The notes under the pieces: generated by a model | Databases searched by the model: none | What the model was told of the DNA's origin: nothing | What the model saw: only the letters and a program-made list of their open reading frames with translations | Source: Notospermus geniculatus | Taxonomy: Eukaryota > Nemertea > Pilidiophora > Heteronemertea > Lineidae | Direction of reading: 5' to 3' | Assembly: GCA_002633025.1 (NCBI GenBank) | Contig: NMRB01000020.1 | Span: 630,384-694,383 of the forward strand | Length of the DNA: 64,000 nt | Made by a program: the position numbers and the translations under genes | In this document: piece by piece, positions 28,001 to 37,148 of the stretch | Layout of the letters: each line of letters starts with the position of its first letter | Numbering within the stretch: position 1 is the first letter of the stretch

Positions 28001-28224
28001 CTATGCTTCCACAGAATGGCCCCACGGACGAAAATCCCGAAAATGATTCGGATACATTCGCGTCACAGACGACGATGTTGATTGGTTCACGGCCTTCAAT
28101 GCTGGATACAGATGCCGGAATCAGTGACCAATCAACAGACGACATTGACAATCCTGATGAAGAAAGTGACTTACGTGATATTCCTGGTGCTCACTCACCT
28201 TCAATAGACCGAACAGTCTGTTAA
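5873..28224 (+). CDS. CACNA1G-like (Cav3): T-type (Cav3) voltage-gated calcium channel alpha-1 subunit, partial (domain II to C-terminus)
   Basis: Pore-forming subunit of a low-voltage-activated calcium channel in the plasma membrane. I joined 26 exons by GT-AG sites: 5873-5994, 6773-6924, 8531-8716, 9100-9223, 9857-10012, 11772-11885, 15697-15823, 16301-16542, 17064-17275, 18220-18565, 18649-18737, 19033-19156, 19265-19333, 19541-19725, 19907-20033, 20137-20265, 20424-20513, 20698-20917, 24035-24186, 24415-24524, 24807-24937, 25633-25782, 26120-26397, 27086-27211, 27389-27554, 27686-28224. All phases agree and give 1487 open residues before TAA. Diagnostic stretches: [12 protein letters not shown] (IIS1), three Arg/Lys-rich S4 segments, pore motifs TQEDW, SKDGW and TGDNW, and [12 protein letters not shown] in the II-III linker, which is typical of Cav3. 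The E/D/D pore residues separate it from L-type and N-type channels (EEEE) and from sodium channels (DEKA). Domain I and the start codon lie upstream of the window, so the gene is partial. Confidence 0.97.
6109..6227. mobile_element. Foldback element with GGCCCGTATTCTAGAA ends
   Basis: Near-perfect 119-bp palindrome in Cav3 intron 1. Its ends and size match the element at 25398-25516. Confidence 0.85.
6524..6654. mobile_element. Foldback element with GGGCCGATTTCACAAAG ends
   Basis: 131-bp palindrome; internal TTAGACGCGTGTAACTTCAC is shared with the element at 61255-61406. Confidence 0.85.
7312..7456. mobile_element. Palindromic MITE, family M1, copy 2
   Basis: Terminal repeats GGAGGTTTAGAAATCAAACG and the inverse; arms meet around an AT-rich centre. 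Lies in Cav3 intron 2. Confidence 0.88.
8787..8937. mobile_element. Palindromic MITE, family M1, copy 3
   Basis: Same terminal repeats and centre as the other M1 copies, in Cav3 intron 3, 160 bp upstream of the turret exon acceptor. Confidence 0.9.
9521..9640. repeat. Exact 60-bp direct repeat, two copies
   Basis: 9521-9580 and 9581-9640 are identical over all 60 bases (CTATTGACATTGGTGACATC and on). In Cav3 intron 4, between the turret and pore exons. Confidence 0.95.
10568..10723. repeat. Degenerate foldback element
   Basis: Inverted arms around TTTCTGAACACTAGATG / CATCTAGCGTTCAGAAA with a CCAATGAGCGATCAGC-type inner stem. Cav3 intron 5. Confidence 0.6.
10764..11039 (-). mobile_element. 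tRNA-derived SINE (minus orientation)
   Basis: The tRNA-like head reads on the minus strand GGCTCGTTGGCCAAGTGG (A box) and GGTTCGAATCCC (B box). It is followed by a body with AAATAAGGTGGCGCCCTCCT. The body is shared, in opposite orientation, with the SINE at 11138-11396. The anticodon arm does not pair well, so it is not a functional tRNA gene. Confidence 0.8.
11138..11396 (+). mobile_element. tRNA-derived SINE (plus orientation)
   Basis: Head GTTCGGTGGCCGAGTGG with B box GGTTCAATCCC, then the same body as the neighbouring SINE. The head sequence differs clearly from its partner's. Cav3 intron 5. Confidence 0.8.
11772..18565 (+). CDS. Cav3 II-III cytoplasmic linker (five exons)
   Basis: Exons 11772-11885, 15697-15823, 16301-16542, 17064-17275 and 18220-18565 encode about 347 cytoplasmic residues. 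The first two are charged and probably helical ([20 protein letters not shown], then a Lys/Glu-rich run). The third contains [15 protein letters not shown], a signature of Cav3 linkers. The last exon is Ser/Asn-rich, with six copies of LS[PR]xNS[ILF] (see findings). Linkers of this kind are known regulatory and phosphorylation regions in Cav3 channels; which kinases act here is not visible. Joining phases are 0, 1, 0, 2 and 0, all consistent. Confidence 0.9.
12863..13087. mobile_element. TIR element with CTACTAAAAAAAAGTTAAGG ends
   Basis: 225 bp, inverted ends of about 28 bp, TA on each side; mariner-like MITE in Cav3 intron 6. Confidence 0.75.
14243..14353. mobile_element. Foldback element with GGGTCCGTATTCATAAA ends
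   Basis: 111-bp palindrome in Cav3 intron 6; belongs to the GGCCGTATTCA-ended group. Confidence 0.8.
15899..15968 (+). mobile_element. SINE fragment with tRNA B box, copy 1
   Basis: About 70 bp containing GTGGGTTCGAGTCCGGTAGG and TATGTCTTTCACCTTAGAAA, nearly identical to 58653-58722. It directly follows Cav3 exon 7. Confidence 0.75.
17338..17569. mobile_element. TIR element with AGCCxTTGTTACACTACAT ends
   Basis: 232 bp in Cav3 intron 9; inner AACCCGGGTT-type repeats. Ends resemble those of 28408-28773. Confidence 0.75.
17915..18063. mobile_element. Palindromic MITE, family M1, copy 4
   Basis: TA-flanked copy in Cav3 intron 9; ends GGGAAGTTTAGAGATC and CTAAACCTCCC. Confidence 0.9.
18649..20917 (+). 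CDS. Cav3 domain III (eight exons)
   Basis: Exons 18649-18737, 19033-19156, 19265-19333, 19541-19725, 19907-20033, 20137-20265, 20424-20513 and 20698-20917. The domain is entered through a Cys-rich juxtamembrane piece ([13 protein letters not shown]), then [11 protein letters not shown]1 includes [16 protein letters not shown]4 is [21 protein letters not shown]5 includes [20 protein letters not shown]. The pore motif is [14 protein letters not shown]; its aspartate is the third selectivity residue (D in EEDD). S6 is [18 protein letters not shown]. The last exon has two in-frame donor choices, at 20890 and 20917, which differ by nine residues. Confidence 0.96.
23394..23542. mobile_element. Palindromic MITE, family M1, copy 5
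   Basis: TA-flanked copy in Cav3 intron 18, in opposite internal orientation to copies 2-4. Ends GGGAGGTTTCGAAATC, with a compensating change in the other arm. Confidence 0.9.
24035..26397 (+). CDS. Cav3 domain IV (five exons)
   Basis: Exons 24035-24186, 24415-24524, 24807-24937, 25633-25782 and 26120-26397. S1 is within [18 protein letters not shown]3 within [20 protein letters not shown], and S4 spans the 24937/25633 junction as [21 protein letters not shown]5 contains [19 protein letters not shown]. The pore exon has [20 protein letters not shown], then [17 protein letters not shown], giving the fourth selectivity aspartate. Extracellular cysteines follow ([13 protein letters not shown]), then S6 [16 protein letters not shown]. 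Everything expected for an intact domain is present. Confidence 0.96.
25398..25516. mobile_element. Foldback element with GGCCCGTATTTTAGAA ends
   Basis: 119-bp palindrome in Cav3 intron 21; same end type and length as 6109-6227 but different core. Confidence 0.85.
26469..26540. repeat. Perfect hairpin (TACGAAAGTAGCATTGCAGC)
   Basis: Arms of about 30 bp around CTATTTAAAAATAG, in Cav3 intron 23, just before another TIR element. Confidence 0.75.
26578..26861. mobile_element. TIR element with AGGTGCCAACAGGTCGACAT ends
   Basis: 284 bp, GC-richer than its surroundings, with inverted arms carrying GTCGACATT and GCAACTCGGA-type words. Cav3 intron 23. Confidence 0.7.
27086..28224 (+). CDS. Cav3 C-terminal cytoplasmic tail (three exons)
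   Basis: Exons 27086-27211, 27389-27554 and 27686-28224. The first encodes an acidic, probably coiled segment just after IVS6 ([19 protein letters not shown]). The next two are low in hydrophobics and rich in Pro, Ser, Asp and Glu, as in other Cav3 tails, which are poorly conserved. A basic patch, [13 protein letters not shown], lies near the start of the last exon. The protein ends DRTVC followed by TAA at 28222-28224. This is shorter than vertebrate Cav3.1 or Cav3.2 tails. Confidence 0.9.
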
Positions 28225-28396
28225 ACAGACCGTCGCTCGAATTCCCTTGCTTCTGGGAAACTGGTTCCGGGGGAGGGGGAGGACACGAATAATGACTGGG
28301 GATTGCATTCACATGTTTGGTTGTTTCGTTCACATACATGTGATAATAATTATCATAAATCATTTATGATGCATTCCTGGTGTGTTCAATTTGTAT

Positions 28397-28402
28397 AATA
28401 AA
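28397..28402 (+). promoter_or_regulatory. Candidate polyadenylation signal AATAAA for the Cav3 gene
   Basis: Canonical hexamer 173 nt after the Cav3 stop codon. It is the first AATAAA downstream on the plus strand and is followed directly by a foldback repeat. A short 3' UTR is therefore plausible; transcript data would be needed to fix the end. Confidence 0.5.
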
Positions 28403-28407
28403 TCTAT

Positions 28408-28773
28408 AGCTACGGTTGCACCTGTTGAAAATACCCGTGTTTTTCCAGACCCGTGTCAAACCCGTGTGTACGAAAAGCCCGGCGAGAGGTCACACTACTA
28501 CATTGTAGTTAAGTAGCCGGGCGACAGGTGCGCTGCATGCACTGACTCTTCGGTGATTTCTGTATTGGCACACATTGTTGGAGGCGCGAAAACGACGTCA
28601 CTTGGCTGCGCCATCTCTAGCCGTGCTAAGAACTAACGAAAACACGGGGATTTCGAAAAGCACGGCGAGCTTGCCGTGTTTCAAAAACCCGTGTTTTTCA
28701 GACACGCGTTTCTTGAAGCTCATAGGTGAGACCGCAAAAGACCCGGGGATTTTATGTAGTGTAACCACGGCTT
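28408..28773. mobile_element. TIR element with AGCCGTGGTTACACTACAT end
   Basis: About 366 bp directly after the Cav3 poly(A) signal; contains several ACCCGTGTTTTTC-like repeats. Related to 17338-17569. Confidence 0.65.
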
Positions 28774-29462
28774 ATATATGAGTGAATGCTTTTATTACTT
28801 ATGACAGTAAAGAAACGGGAAAACGTTCTTTTAATGAAAGTGAATAACTGGCAATAATGTTAACACGACGAACAAGGAATGTAATCATTGTATTACCTGT
28901 TAACTGCATAATGAGAATTATAACGAACCAACATGTAAGATATATTTTTACATGGATTTTATTTTTTGCAATGGTGTTGGGGTAGCGATGTTTGACTTTT
29001 GTAAGGGGGAAATGAAGACTTGAAAAGTCTGACAAACGTATGCAGCACTGCCAAGCATTATCGCCTGCGTGCTGTGTGGTAGTTTTTGTTTTTCTATGAT
29101 TTCAACGTCACGTATCCATTGAATGGATTGAACAAACTTGCAGTGGATATGTTCTCTCAGTGTAGTGGAATATCCTTTTCTTCAACAAGACATACCGTGG
29201 TTTCGCATTGGGAAGTCGGTACATAGCGCGAACACCACCTGCTCACAGCGGTCAGCCCCGCGGTCAAAGACTGTTTCAAAGAGATTAGCGATGATGGGTG
29301 AGGATTTCATTGTCTGACAATTCACAATTACTTTAATCTACATGTACTCATTGGATTCTATACAACTATTGTGAAATTGATGATAGGCGGGAGAACGTTA
29401 TTGGGCCTGGTGATCAACAAGTATGCCATTCGTCGAATTATTACAACATGCTTTCCTTCCGA

Positions 29463-29551
29463 GTGCCCAAATAGCCAGAAAAATGCAGCAACGACAAATT
29501 TTGCTTCAAAATCAAATTTGTCGTTGCTACTTTTTTTCTGGCTATTTGGGC
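29463..29551. repeat. Perfect hairpin (GTGCCCAAATAGCCAGAAAA)
   Basis: 89-bp inverted repeat with arms of about 40 bp, abutting another foldback element on its right. Confidence 0.8.
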
Positions 29552-29555
29552 ACCT

Positions 29556-29693
29556 GGACCTTATTCACAAAGCTCCCGTAACTTTAAGGGTACGCAAATC
29601 CTTTGTCACGCTGATAGTGAACAATAGGTTGTCCGCAAAAGGACAGTAGTTTGCGCACTACCGTAAGTTACGGGAGCTTCGTTAATAAGGTCC
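29556..29693. mobile_element. Foldback element with GGACCTTATTCACAAAGCTC ends
   Basis: 138-bp element; a related half-copy lies just upstream of 25398 (GGGAACTTTCACGAAGCTCT). Confidence 0.75.
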
Positions 29694-30176
29694 CTGGACT
29701 CTCTGTCCAAACTGTAATATTGAGTGGGCTGTGCCAGAATGTTGACTGGCGTTGTGGGTGTGAAAAAACCGTGTCTTATTGTAAACGCGCGAAGAACGGA
29801 ACGAAAACAGCACGATGCAGTTCTCGTTGAAAGATGTTCCATCCTGAATATTATATCTTGACGACTTCATTACTTTATGAACTATGCAATGGCACGAACT
29901 TGGTGTCGAATACGGCTACCATTGCCAACACAGATAACGTGTGGTTGAATGGTAAAATATAGCATACAATACGAAATGTGCTAAGATGCACAGGCCAACC
30001 ATTCTGAGCTTTGGCACAAAGTCGTGTGGCCTGTCAGAAAGTGGTTTAAAATAGAGCCTACAAGTATAAGGATGTCTACAGGGGTCATCTACCTATCAGC
30101 TTAGGCCAATTTCTTCGTATAAAAAATGCACTTTTATTTGAGGGTGATCACCATGGGTAGGCTATCAGGATTTGAT

Positions 30177-30261
30177 NNNNNNNNNNNNNNNNNNNNNNNN
30201 NNNNNNNNNNNNNNNNNNNNNNNNNNNNNNNNNNNNNNNNNNNNNNNNNNNNNNNNNNNNN
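30177..30261. other. Assembly gap (85 N)
   Basis: Run of N bases; the true length and content are unknown. Confidence 1.
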
Positions 30262-31742
30262 AGAGGAGGAGGTGTTGAGATCAGCTGATTGACGGCGATG
30301 TATTCTGTATCTTGTATATCGATATACATGTAAGGATTTGGCTTAACGAATCAAAATTCATTTGTGTCGATGCGATTGCATTGGCCAGAAAATGTGGAAC
30401 CTTACGTGTCATGATCAATTATCTTCGGCAACTTCATTTCATTGCTTTGATAATGTGAAGTGAAGATTGCCTATAATACGATGAGCCGCTCATCTGAGAA
30501 ACGATGATTATATCTTTTGGGGTTTTTGAATGGAAATGATATCACAATGCAGATTCTAGTTGTCTGTGGTGCACGAATTCCAAAAATAACCATTTTAGAT
30601 GTAGTTTATCAACTTCTATTTGTGTATATTTGATATATATAATATTAACTATAATTTATTTAGACAAATTCATTACTTTGTATAGGAACCACAAGTCTTG
30701 TCAGTCGTTGAGTGAGGCTGTTATCTGTGATGTACTTGTGACGTTGCCCTTGGCCCAATGCGGACGTTTCCCATGCGATAACTCATCATGTTGTGAGTTT
30801 TGACATTCTGTGTTCATCTCAATACGTCACGATGTGTTTTAATTCCATAGCTATGTATTCTTAAACCGTGTGACGTAGACCTACCGGTACATGTATATCA
30901 AATTCGTTCAACCATGTTTTGCGCACCCAGTAACCACTACGAATCCGAGTTGGTTTTGAGGTTTAGTTTGCATCAAGTTGCCTACTAATTCTGACGACCA
31001 TAGAACACTTCGATATTGTCTGTTTGAACAACTTAACTGTGGACCTAAGACAGCTCTCCAGTGTAAAATATTGTCCACAGTTGTTTCAAAAGTACGCTAT
31101 AACGTAGTACAAAGTATATACATGTGCTGCATGTTGAAGATGCATAGCGAACCTGTTCTGTGCGTTGTTACAGTGAACAGTGTCAGTTGTACAGTCACGT
31201 TGTTACATCTTTTCCCGCGTCGTGATCCCTAATTTTCCTCAGTGAAATCAAGTTGTGTTCCAAGATTCGTGTTTAATCGAGATTGTTCTTGTAAACCATG
31301 CGAGGGGTCTAATTGTAATCAGAAGAAAGTCCCTCTCCCCACCCACATTTAGTTTTCTGGCCGATTTTGTTGTTGTATATTGTCTCATTTTGATCATTTA
31401 AGGGGATGAGGTGCGAAGAATCTCAAGATATCACTGAATGTCTTTGGAATTCGATATCTGACCATGACTTGCCAATTGCCAGAACATTGACAGTGATATC
31501 TAAAAGTTACCTCTTTATATGTATTTCATGTCGAGTTTTCTTCACTTGTTTACTGAAAACAGCCTCCAGGACCATGCAGTACTACATATATAGGCCAAGT
31601 ACATGACGGCATCAGCTCTCACACCGCTGAACGGCACGGCCGCTTTCCTCAGCAGATCCAATCATACATGTACTACGTGATGTCGACTGACGACCGGAAG
31701 TAGTCAACTCCGGACCTGCTGTGGAGCTTGCGACACGGCGTC

Positions 31743-31844
31743 ATGTCGGACAACATCCCCTACTGTACGGTAGTACCATGTTCTAGTGGTCACAGTTACA
31801 AGTGCAGCAAACTTTGTACCGAATGTTCTGGTTTGAAACATTGA
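31743..31844 (+). CDS. Very short Cys-rich ORF, doubtful
   Basis: 33 residues beginning MSDNIPYCTVVPCSSGHSYK and containing five cysteines. No signal peptide and no splice partner identified. AATAAA follows about 300 nt later. Listed only because of its cysteine density; it may be chance. Confidence 0.12.
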   Translation: MSDNIPYCTVVPCSSGHSYKCSKLCTECSGLKH

Positions 31845-32444
31845 GAAAAACTGCCATTATCCATTCATGTATACAGATGGTCAAGAATTTCGTAAAATTA
31901 TCTTATGGATTAAGTTCCAAATACTCAAGAATTACAACTTTTACCATTAGGCTACAATCTTCATGGTTGTACGTGGGTTATTCTGAATGAAGGTTCTTTT
32001 AGGTGCAGCCAGATATCTGAAATGACTGCGGTAGCCAGAACTTATGGCTCGACAGCCGGAGTATCATCAGAAAGAAGACGAGATCATCAGTAATGATTGA
32101 TGTTGGATTACCTTTCTACTACAACTGATGTATATAAGATTTCAGTGCAATAAAGTTATGACAAAGGATATGGCAACTTTTCTATGTCGTAGGTCCTGTA
32201 ACCCAACTTGTATTAATAAAAAAGCCTAACGGCATCTTCTTCATATTTGACTTCACTTCTTGCGACAATGACCCGAAATGAGAGCCTGTCGCTATGCCGA
32301 CCCTCTTCACGATGGATAACACAGCTTAGGTATGTTGCATTGACTCCAAGTAAAGATGATATCTGAAAGGCGTCTGATCATTATTTGGTATATACATAAC
32401 GTTATTTACATTTACTGAACCTACATACTGTACATGTACAGTAC

Positions 32445-32914
32445 GTACACAGAAAAAAGAAATCAACTCGAGTGGAGACTCAGATCTCACTCTAGGGACA
32501 AAATGGCTCGAAACACCTTTTGACTCACCCGTCGGCCCGAGACGTTGGGTCATATGAATAAAGACGAGCAAATGCGTTTACTTCAGATTTGTACAGCATT
32601 GCCTAATGCATTTGTATTGCAAAATTCAAGTAAAAGCATTTGCTGCTCTTTATTCATATGACCCAATGACATCGATCTCAATCTGAGTTGAGTGATCTCA
32701 GAATGAGACTGTCAGTCTCTCGGCCCAAACGGAAAATGTTTTGGGCCGAGAGACTGACAGTCTCATTCTGAGATCACTCAACTCAGATTGAGATGTCATT
32801 GTCTCGGGCCGAAATATTTTCTGTTTCATTTTGAGTCAAAAGGTGTTTCGAGCCATTTTGTCCCTATAGTGAGATCTGAGTCTCCACTCGAGTTGATTTC
32901 TTTTTTCTGTGTAC
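32445..32914. mobile_element. Large palindromic element with 83-bp outer arms, carrying a nested MITE
   Basis: Outer arms 32445-32527 and 32832-32914 (GTACACAGAAAAAAGAAATC and inverse). Inner arms (ATCTCAATCTGAGTTGAGTG and inverse) meet near 32730. A second MITE, 32546-32665, interrupts the left half only. Confidence 0.88.
32546..32665. mobile_element. MITE family M2, copy 1 (TGGGTCATATGAATAAAGAC ends)
   Basis: 120 bp, inserted in the left half of the palindromic element; the right half preserves the uninterrupted site. Confidence 0.88.
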
Positions 32915-33212
32915 ATGTAATTCAATCTCAAGCTACTCTTTACAGTAGAGATTGCAGTGCGAGAAAAAGTGTCTCGTATGAAGAAATCGTTGAGAGTTAA
33001 GTTACAGCGTTCACAGGTAGGCCTAGTTTGCGTTCCTGCTTACTTGTACGTCTGTCTTTAGCACTCACAAGATCTACACGTCACAGGGTATCATCTGCAT
33101 TGATATATTTCATGAGTTTATGCAGTTGAGATCATGTTCCTGTGTCACTTTCCGAAGTCGATACTGCAGGAACATCTACAGAGAACCGTCCGCTCTGTTT
33201 CGTCCCTTTTTT

Positions 33213-33779
33213 TCATTCGTCCGTCGTGACCGTGCTGGGTACGGGGAGAGCAGACATTTCCTCCTCCTCTGCATCCTCCTTCTTTTTCGTCAGCCGCGCC
33301 TTTCTGACAGCAAAAAATATTACGATAGCGACACAGATGATCACTAGAGCCCCAATAATCGGTCCAATGATTAAATCCACCTCCTTGATGGTTGATACGT
33401 ATTTGTAGGGAGACAAGGTAGATGTCGTTATGCCTCTATGCTTTTGCCAAAACTCTAGAAAACAAAGATGACAGCGATTTTAGCAGCAGCTCCAGTATGT
33501 TTTAGATCCCTGTGGGTTCATACCGCGGGTGATGCTAGTCAAGCTTGTCATTGTCAATTTCGAACGGACAGATTGGCCCCAATCAATGGGATAGACCATG
33601 CGACTATCGAGACCTACCTCTGCATCCTTTCTGGACACAAGCTTCCCATAGGCTGCCACATATGTGTTCGCAGGGAAAGCATTGGTCGATTGTCTCTTCT
33701 AGATAGTACCCCTCACCACAGTCGTCGTGGGCCATTGGGAAACATTCACATTGAGATGGTATTATTTCATGGATCGTCG
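33213..33779 (-). CDS. TNF-receptor-superfamily-like single-pass membrane protein, partial (two 3' exons)
   Basis: Minus-strand exons 33618-33779 and 33213-33454 join in phase (…AGA G / AG TTT…). The first encodes a cysteine-rich ectodomain, QCECFPMAHDDCGEGYY then QCFPCEHICGSLWEACVQKG and C. The spacing C-x2-G-x-Y-x7-C-x2-C-x3-C resembles a TNFR cysteine-rich domain, closest in style to the short one-domain receptors (BCMA and Fn14 types). The second encodes a short stalk, one membrane span (IIGPIIGALVIICVAIVIFF), a basic stop-transfer patch (RKARLTKKK) and an acidic tail of about 20 residues ending STVTTDE before TGA. The first exon needs an upstream exon ending in phase 1 with the start and signal peptide; I did not find one in 33780-36760. 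Family assignment is from cysteine pattern only, so other small Cys-rich receptors remain possible. Confidence 0.62.
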
Positions 33780-33974
33780 CTACAAAAAAGGAAATGTACC
33801 GTAGCTAATCCGTAGCTATTACTCCATGGTTGATTTCATTCCCAGTTTCATTTGATTATCTCACAGCCGGGTTTATTTTTGTCTTTCACCTTTTGAAGGC
33901 GTGAGGCATAACCGCCAATCGGCGGGAACTTGTAGATTTGGCGTGGCAGAAGACGTTTCCGCTTCGCGTTAATA

Positions 33975-34123
33975 GGGAGGTTTAGAAATCAAACGATAAA
34001 CGTAAACGTAACGACAACGTTATTTTTCATACTACACATTAACCAGATTTTATATTGCATTTTCGGTACAAAAATAACGTTGTCGTTAACGTTTACGTTT
34101 ATCGTTTGATTTCTAAACTTCCC
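33975..34123. mobile_element. Palindromic MITE, family M1, copy 6
   Basis: TA-flanked copy about 200 bp upstream of the first seen TNFR-like exon. Confidence 0.9.
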
Positions 34124-34879
34124 TAATGTGTGGCCTTGAACTGTAAAACTACGGTATATGCCACTTGTCTACCGAAAATACACCAAAATTTCTGGCAGAT
34201 TTCGCCTTCCGACTGTGACATTTGGTCGTGGCTGCGGCGATTCCTTCAGGAATTGAAGTTATCTCTGATTCTTCTCAGTGGCGCGTTATGTGTAATAACC
34301 ATGTGGGCCTACAAGTAGGCCTATCTATCGAAATCGGTGGACTATTATTTGTGAATAGGGAATGATTGCTACGCCATCAGTTCAACTCCTTAACATTTTG
34401 ACCAGAGATCATACATACCTCAGCATCTCCTCAGCTTGGGCTAATACTCGATTGCAACTTGAGGCCAACTGAATTTCACAATTTCTTCTTTCGGGAATTG
34501 CATGATCAATACAGACCTATCATCGGCAGTTAATTTACTAAACAAGTACTTATCCCGGATTTATCATTGTCTAACAAAAGTAGGTTACCATTCTAAATAG
34601 CCCATGGCAAGGTACAGTTGGCTTTTTGCATGATTATCTTATCACATTGATGAGTAACTGTGACCAAGTGCGATAAGTGTAATGTAATTTTATCAGTAAG
34701 GCAGGTCAACTGTTCGAAATAATTCATGAATATTGCGCCATGAAAACGATAAAGTAAACATGTTGTCATCAGCAGTGCAACCTCTCTCTGGTACACCAAG
34801 CCAGCAGCATCTTCGAAACCCAGGATACCGACGTCCGTCCGGTCGATCGGTCGGACACCGACCGTAGGCCTATTCTCTA

Positions 34880-35125
34880 AAGCATGGCGCACACGAGCGA
34901 CTAAAATGGGGGCGACTACTGATGCGACTACTAGGTCGCATGCGATAATTACCTTTGTGGTTGATCAGTTATGTCATCTGCGACATAACTGATCTCCCAG
35001 TGAAGCATTTGTCGCAAATGAGTAAAAAAAAACTAAAAAAATGAAAATATGTTCAGTCGCTCCTGTAGTCGCAAGGCTAATCGCCTAGAAAATCGCTCAA
35101 AAAATCGCTCGTGTGCGCCATGCTT
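34880..35125. mobile_element. TIR element, GCGACTAAAAT family, copy 1
   Basis: 246 bp; ends AAGCATGGCGCACACGAGCG and inverse. Whole element matches 38819-39066 in reverse complement. Confidence 0.85.
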
Positions 35126-36613
35126 AAGACAGCTGATCCGTTGGAGCGTTTCCTGATGTAAAAAGATTTACACGTCATCCTAAAACCTAGCAACAAACGT
35201 TCTGCATTCATGTTTTAAGAAAGCTGCTTAAAGTTCACACACACCCTCGTTTTACCCCCACGTACACAATGTCGTCATAGCGACGATCGTCAACAAATAA
35301 TGAGTAGATAGATAATCACTGGCAAAGGCCTAATAGCATTCATGACCTTTGATACTTGGTTCCGTTTCCTTGGCAACGGAAACCAAACAGAGTTCACCTC
35401 ACATTCCAAATCTCGTCTTAATTCTTTTGGTGTGTGAGTGCAGAGGGAGTAACGTATAAACTTACACAATTAAGGAAACTTCTCTTCTTATATAAAGGAA
35501 TAAATTCCGATGCCAAGTGCAGGATTTCCATCACCAAGAACATTGGGGAAAAGATAGGTTTAGGTGAGGGGTACGTGACATCATTAGGGCACTAAGTCAT
35601 TCAATTATGTCGACGAGATTTTGCCTCGCTCCCTAAATGAAGGTTGGTGAGGGTGTGTACGATTCGATGGAAATTTCTTGACCATCACCCCAAATATTAC
35701 AGATTTAGGAGCGTTTGTGTTATTTCAAATACTCGCACATTGCACATTGCCATGATATTGGTTTCACAGTTTTGTAGGGCAACACTAGGCCTATGCTAAC
35801 AGCAGCCGATGCTGCTAATTGAGGATGCCCAAGGCCATTGTCATCGATATTTTGTGAAGCCGATACGTATGTATTGAAAAATTCTATTCTCTGTTTTGCA
35901 AAAGGTGGGCGTAGGTTTATCAAGGAGTAGGCGTACACACTATTTACTAAGCGTATATTCGTTTCAAGTACATGTTAATGAAATCAAAATCATTGCGAAT
36001 TAAGTACAACATCGCTGTTATCTTCTAATATTCGGATATGCCGTGTACAAAAAGTGTTCGGCATTTGCAAATTACCATTCTCCGACTATATAGAGAAGCC
36101 GACAGAACGAGAAGTCGTTGAAGGATTAGGTCCATGCAGATGCTAAGAATAATGGCGGGCGGAAATTTTGTTATTTGCAGACATGTATTGGTAATATGAA
36201 TTATTATTCGTTTCACGTATCAGGAAAGTTTGACGTCTGCTTCGTCCAACAACAGATCATCAACTTATTCCGTCCATCGACACCGAGCCCCCTATTAACC
36301 AACATCATGATAATACCGATTGCAAGAATACTTTTAACAGGTAACCCAACAAGATATGATATTCACAAGAAATATGCCCGCATGTTTTAAGGCAATATCC
36401 TCCAGGCAAATGTATTGTTTGGTACAGGGTGGATAGCTATCCATCGTGTCGAAGGGTAGTAATTGGAAGGGTCTGGTAACCCTCTGACTCTAAACGGATA
36501 ACCTACAAATTCTGTCACCTAAACAGGATCAAGGAGGGCAAAATATGCGAAATTCCCCGACTTAAGAACTGCCTTTGACTGGATGTGGCACTACGAGAAA
36601 GAAACTGAAACAT

Positions 36614-36728
36614 TGGGTCATATGAATAAAGACTATGCTTTTACTTGGCTTTTGCAATACAAATGCACTAGGCAATGCTGTACAGATCTGAAGTAAAAGC
36701 ATCTGCCAGCTTTTATTCATATCACCTA
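36614..36728. mobile_element. MITE family M2, copy 2
   Basis: 115 bp, inverse orientation to copy 1, ending 40 bp upstream of the Ly6-like start codon. It may thus lie in the promoter or 5' UTR. Confidence 0.88.
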
Positions 36729-36767
36729 TTGAAGAGAGGGATTCGTTTTAGTTCGTGTTAAAGACTG

Positions 36768-37148
36768 ATGCTTCTTGTCCTTCCAGTCTTCTTTGTCCTT
36801 ATAATATCTGAATACACTTCTGCAAAGGCGGCAGCGGCAGCTGCACCTGCCCCCTCTACCGCAGGAAATGCGACACATGGAAATACTACAGGCGCTACAG
36901 CGAGCAAACCAAAGGCTGCTGCTAAAGCAGCAAAGCCCAAGGTCGTTGTAACAACGAAAGCACCAAAAGCCACGACCAAGGCCGCGAAAAAACCAGTACC
37001 CACCACGCCCAAAACAAAGACGAAGCCGTCCAAAGCCGACACCAAGGCTGGAACAACCGCTGCTTCTACAGGGTCAAAGAAGGTTACGACTACAAAGAAC
37101 ACAAAATCAACAGCAAGCAAAGGTAAAAAGAAGTGCAGAGATGACATT
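36768..37148 (+). CDS. Ly6-like gene exon 1: signal peptide and low-complexity stalk
   Basis: After the signal peptide the exon encodes a run of alanines, then alternating Lys, Ala, Thr and Pro (for example KVVVTTKAPKATTKAAKKPV). The composition is highly basic and Thr/Pro-rich, like a mucin-type O-glycosylated stalk but with unusually many lysines. The coding strand continues open to TAG at 37155; the donor used in the model is at 37149 (GTAATA), in phase 0, just before that stop. If unspliced, the gene would end here as a secreted 129-residue basic protein. Confidence 0.75.

Larger units (their letters stand above)
28403..33212. other. Repeat-rich intergenic region
   Basis: Between the Cav3 end and the TNFR-like gene. 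It holds foldback elements (28408-28773, 29463-29551, 29556-29693, 32445-32914) and the N gap. A 33-codon Cys-rich ORF at 31743-31844 is followed by AATAAA at 32149, but no gene is convincing. Confidence 0.5.

Noticed and set aside
34419-34520. Minus-strand segment ending in a good GTATGT donor (34413-34418) as an upstream TNFR-like exon
   Set aside because: The frame required by phase 1 contains a stop next to the donor.
36025-36216. Minus-strand ORF with a hydrophobic start as the missing signal-peptide exon of the TNFR-like gene
   Set aside because: No donor in phase 1 at a suitable place; only a weak GTCGGA site would fit, so I could not support the join.
36758-37147. 129-residue minus-strand ORF opposite Ly6-like exon 1
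   Set aside because: It is the complement of the Ala/Lys/Thr low-complexity coding strand, which has the signal peptide, in-frame upstream stop and downstream exons.
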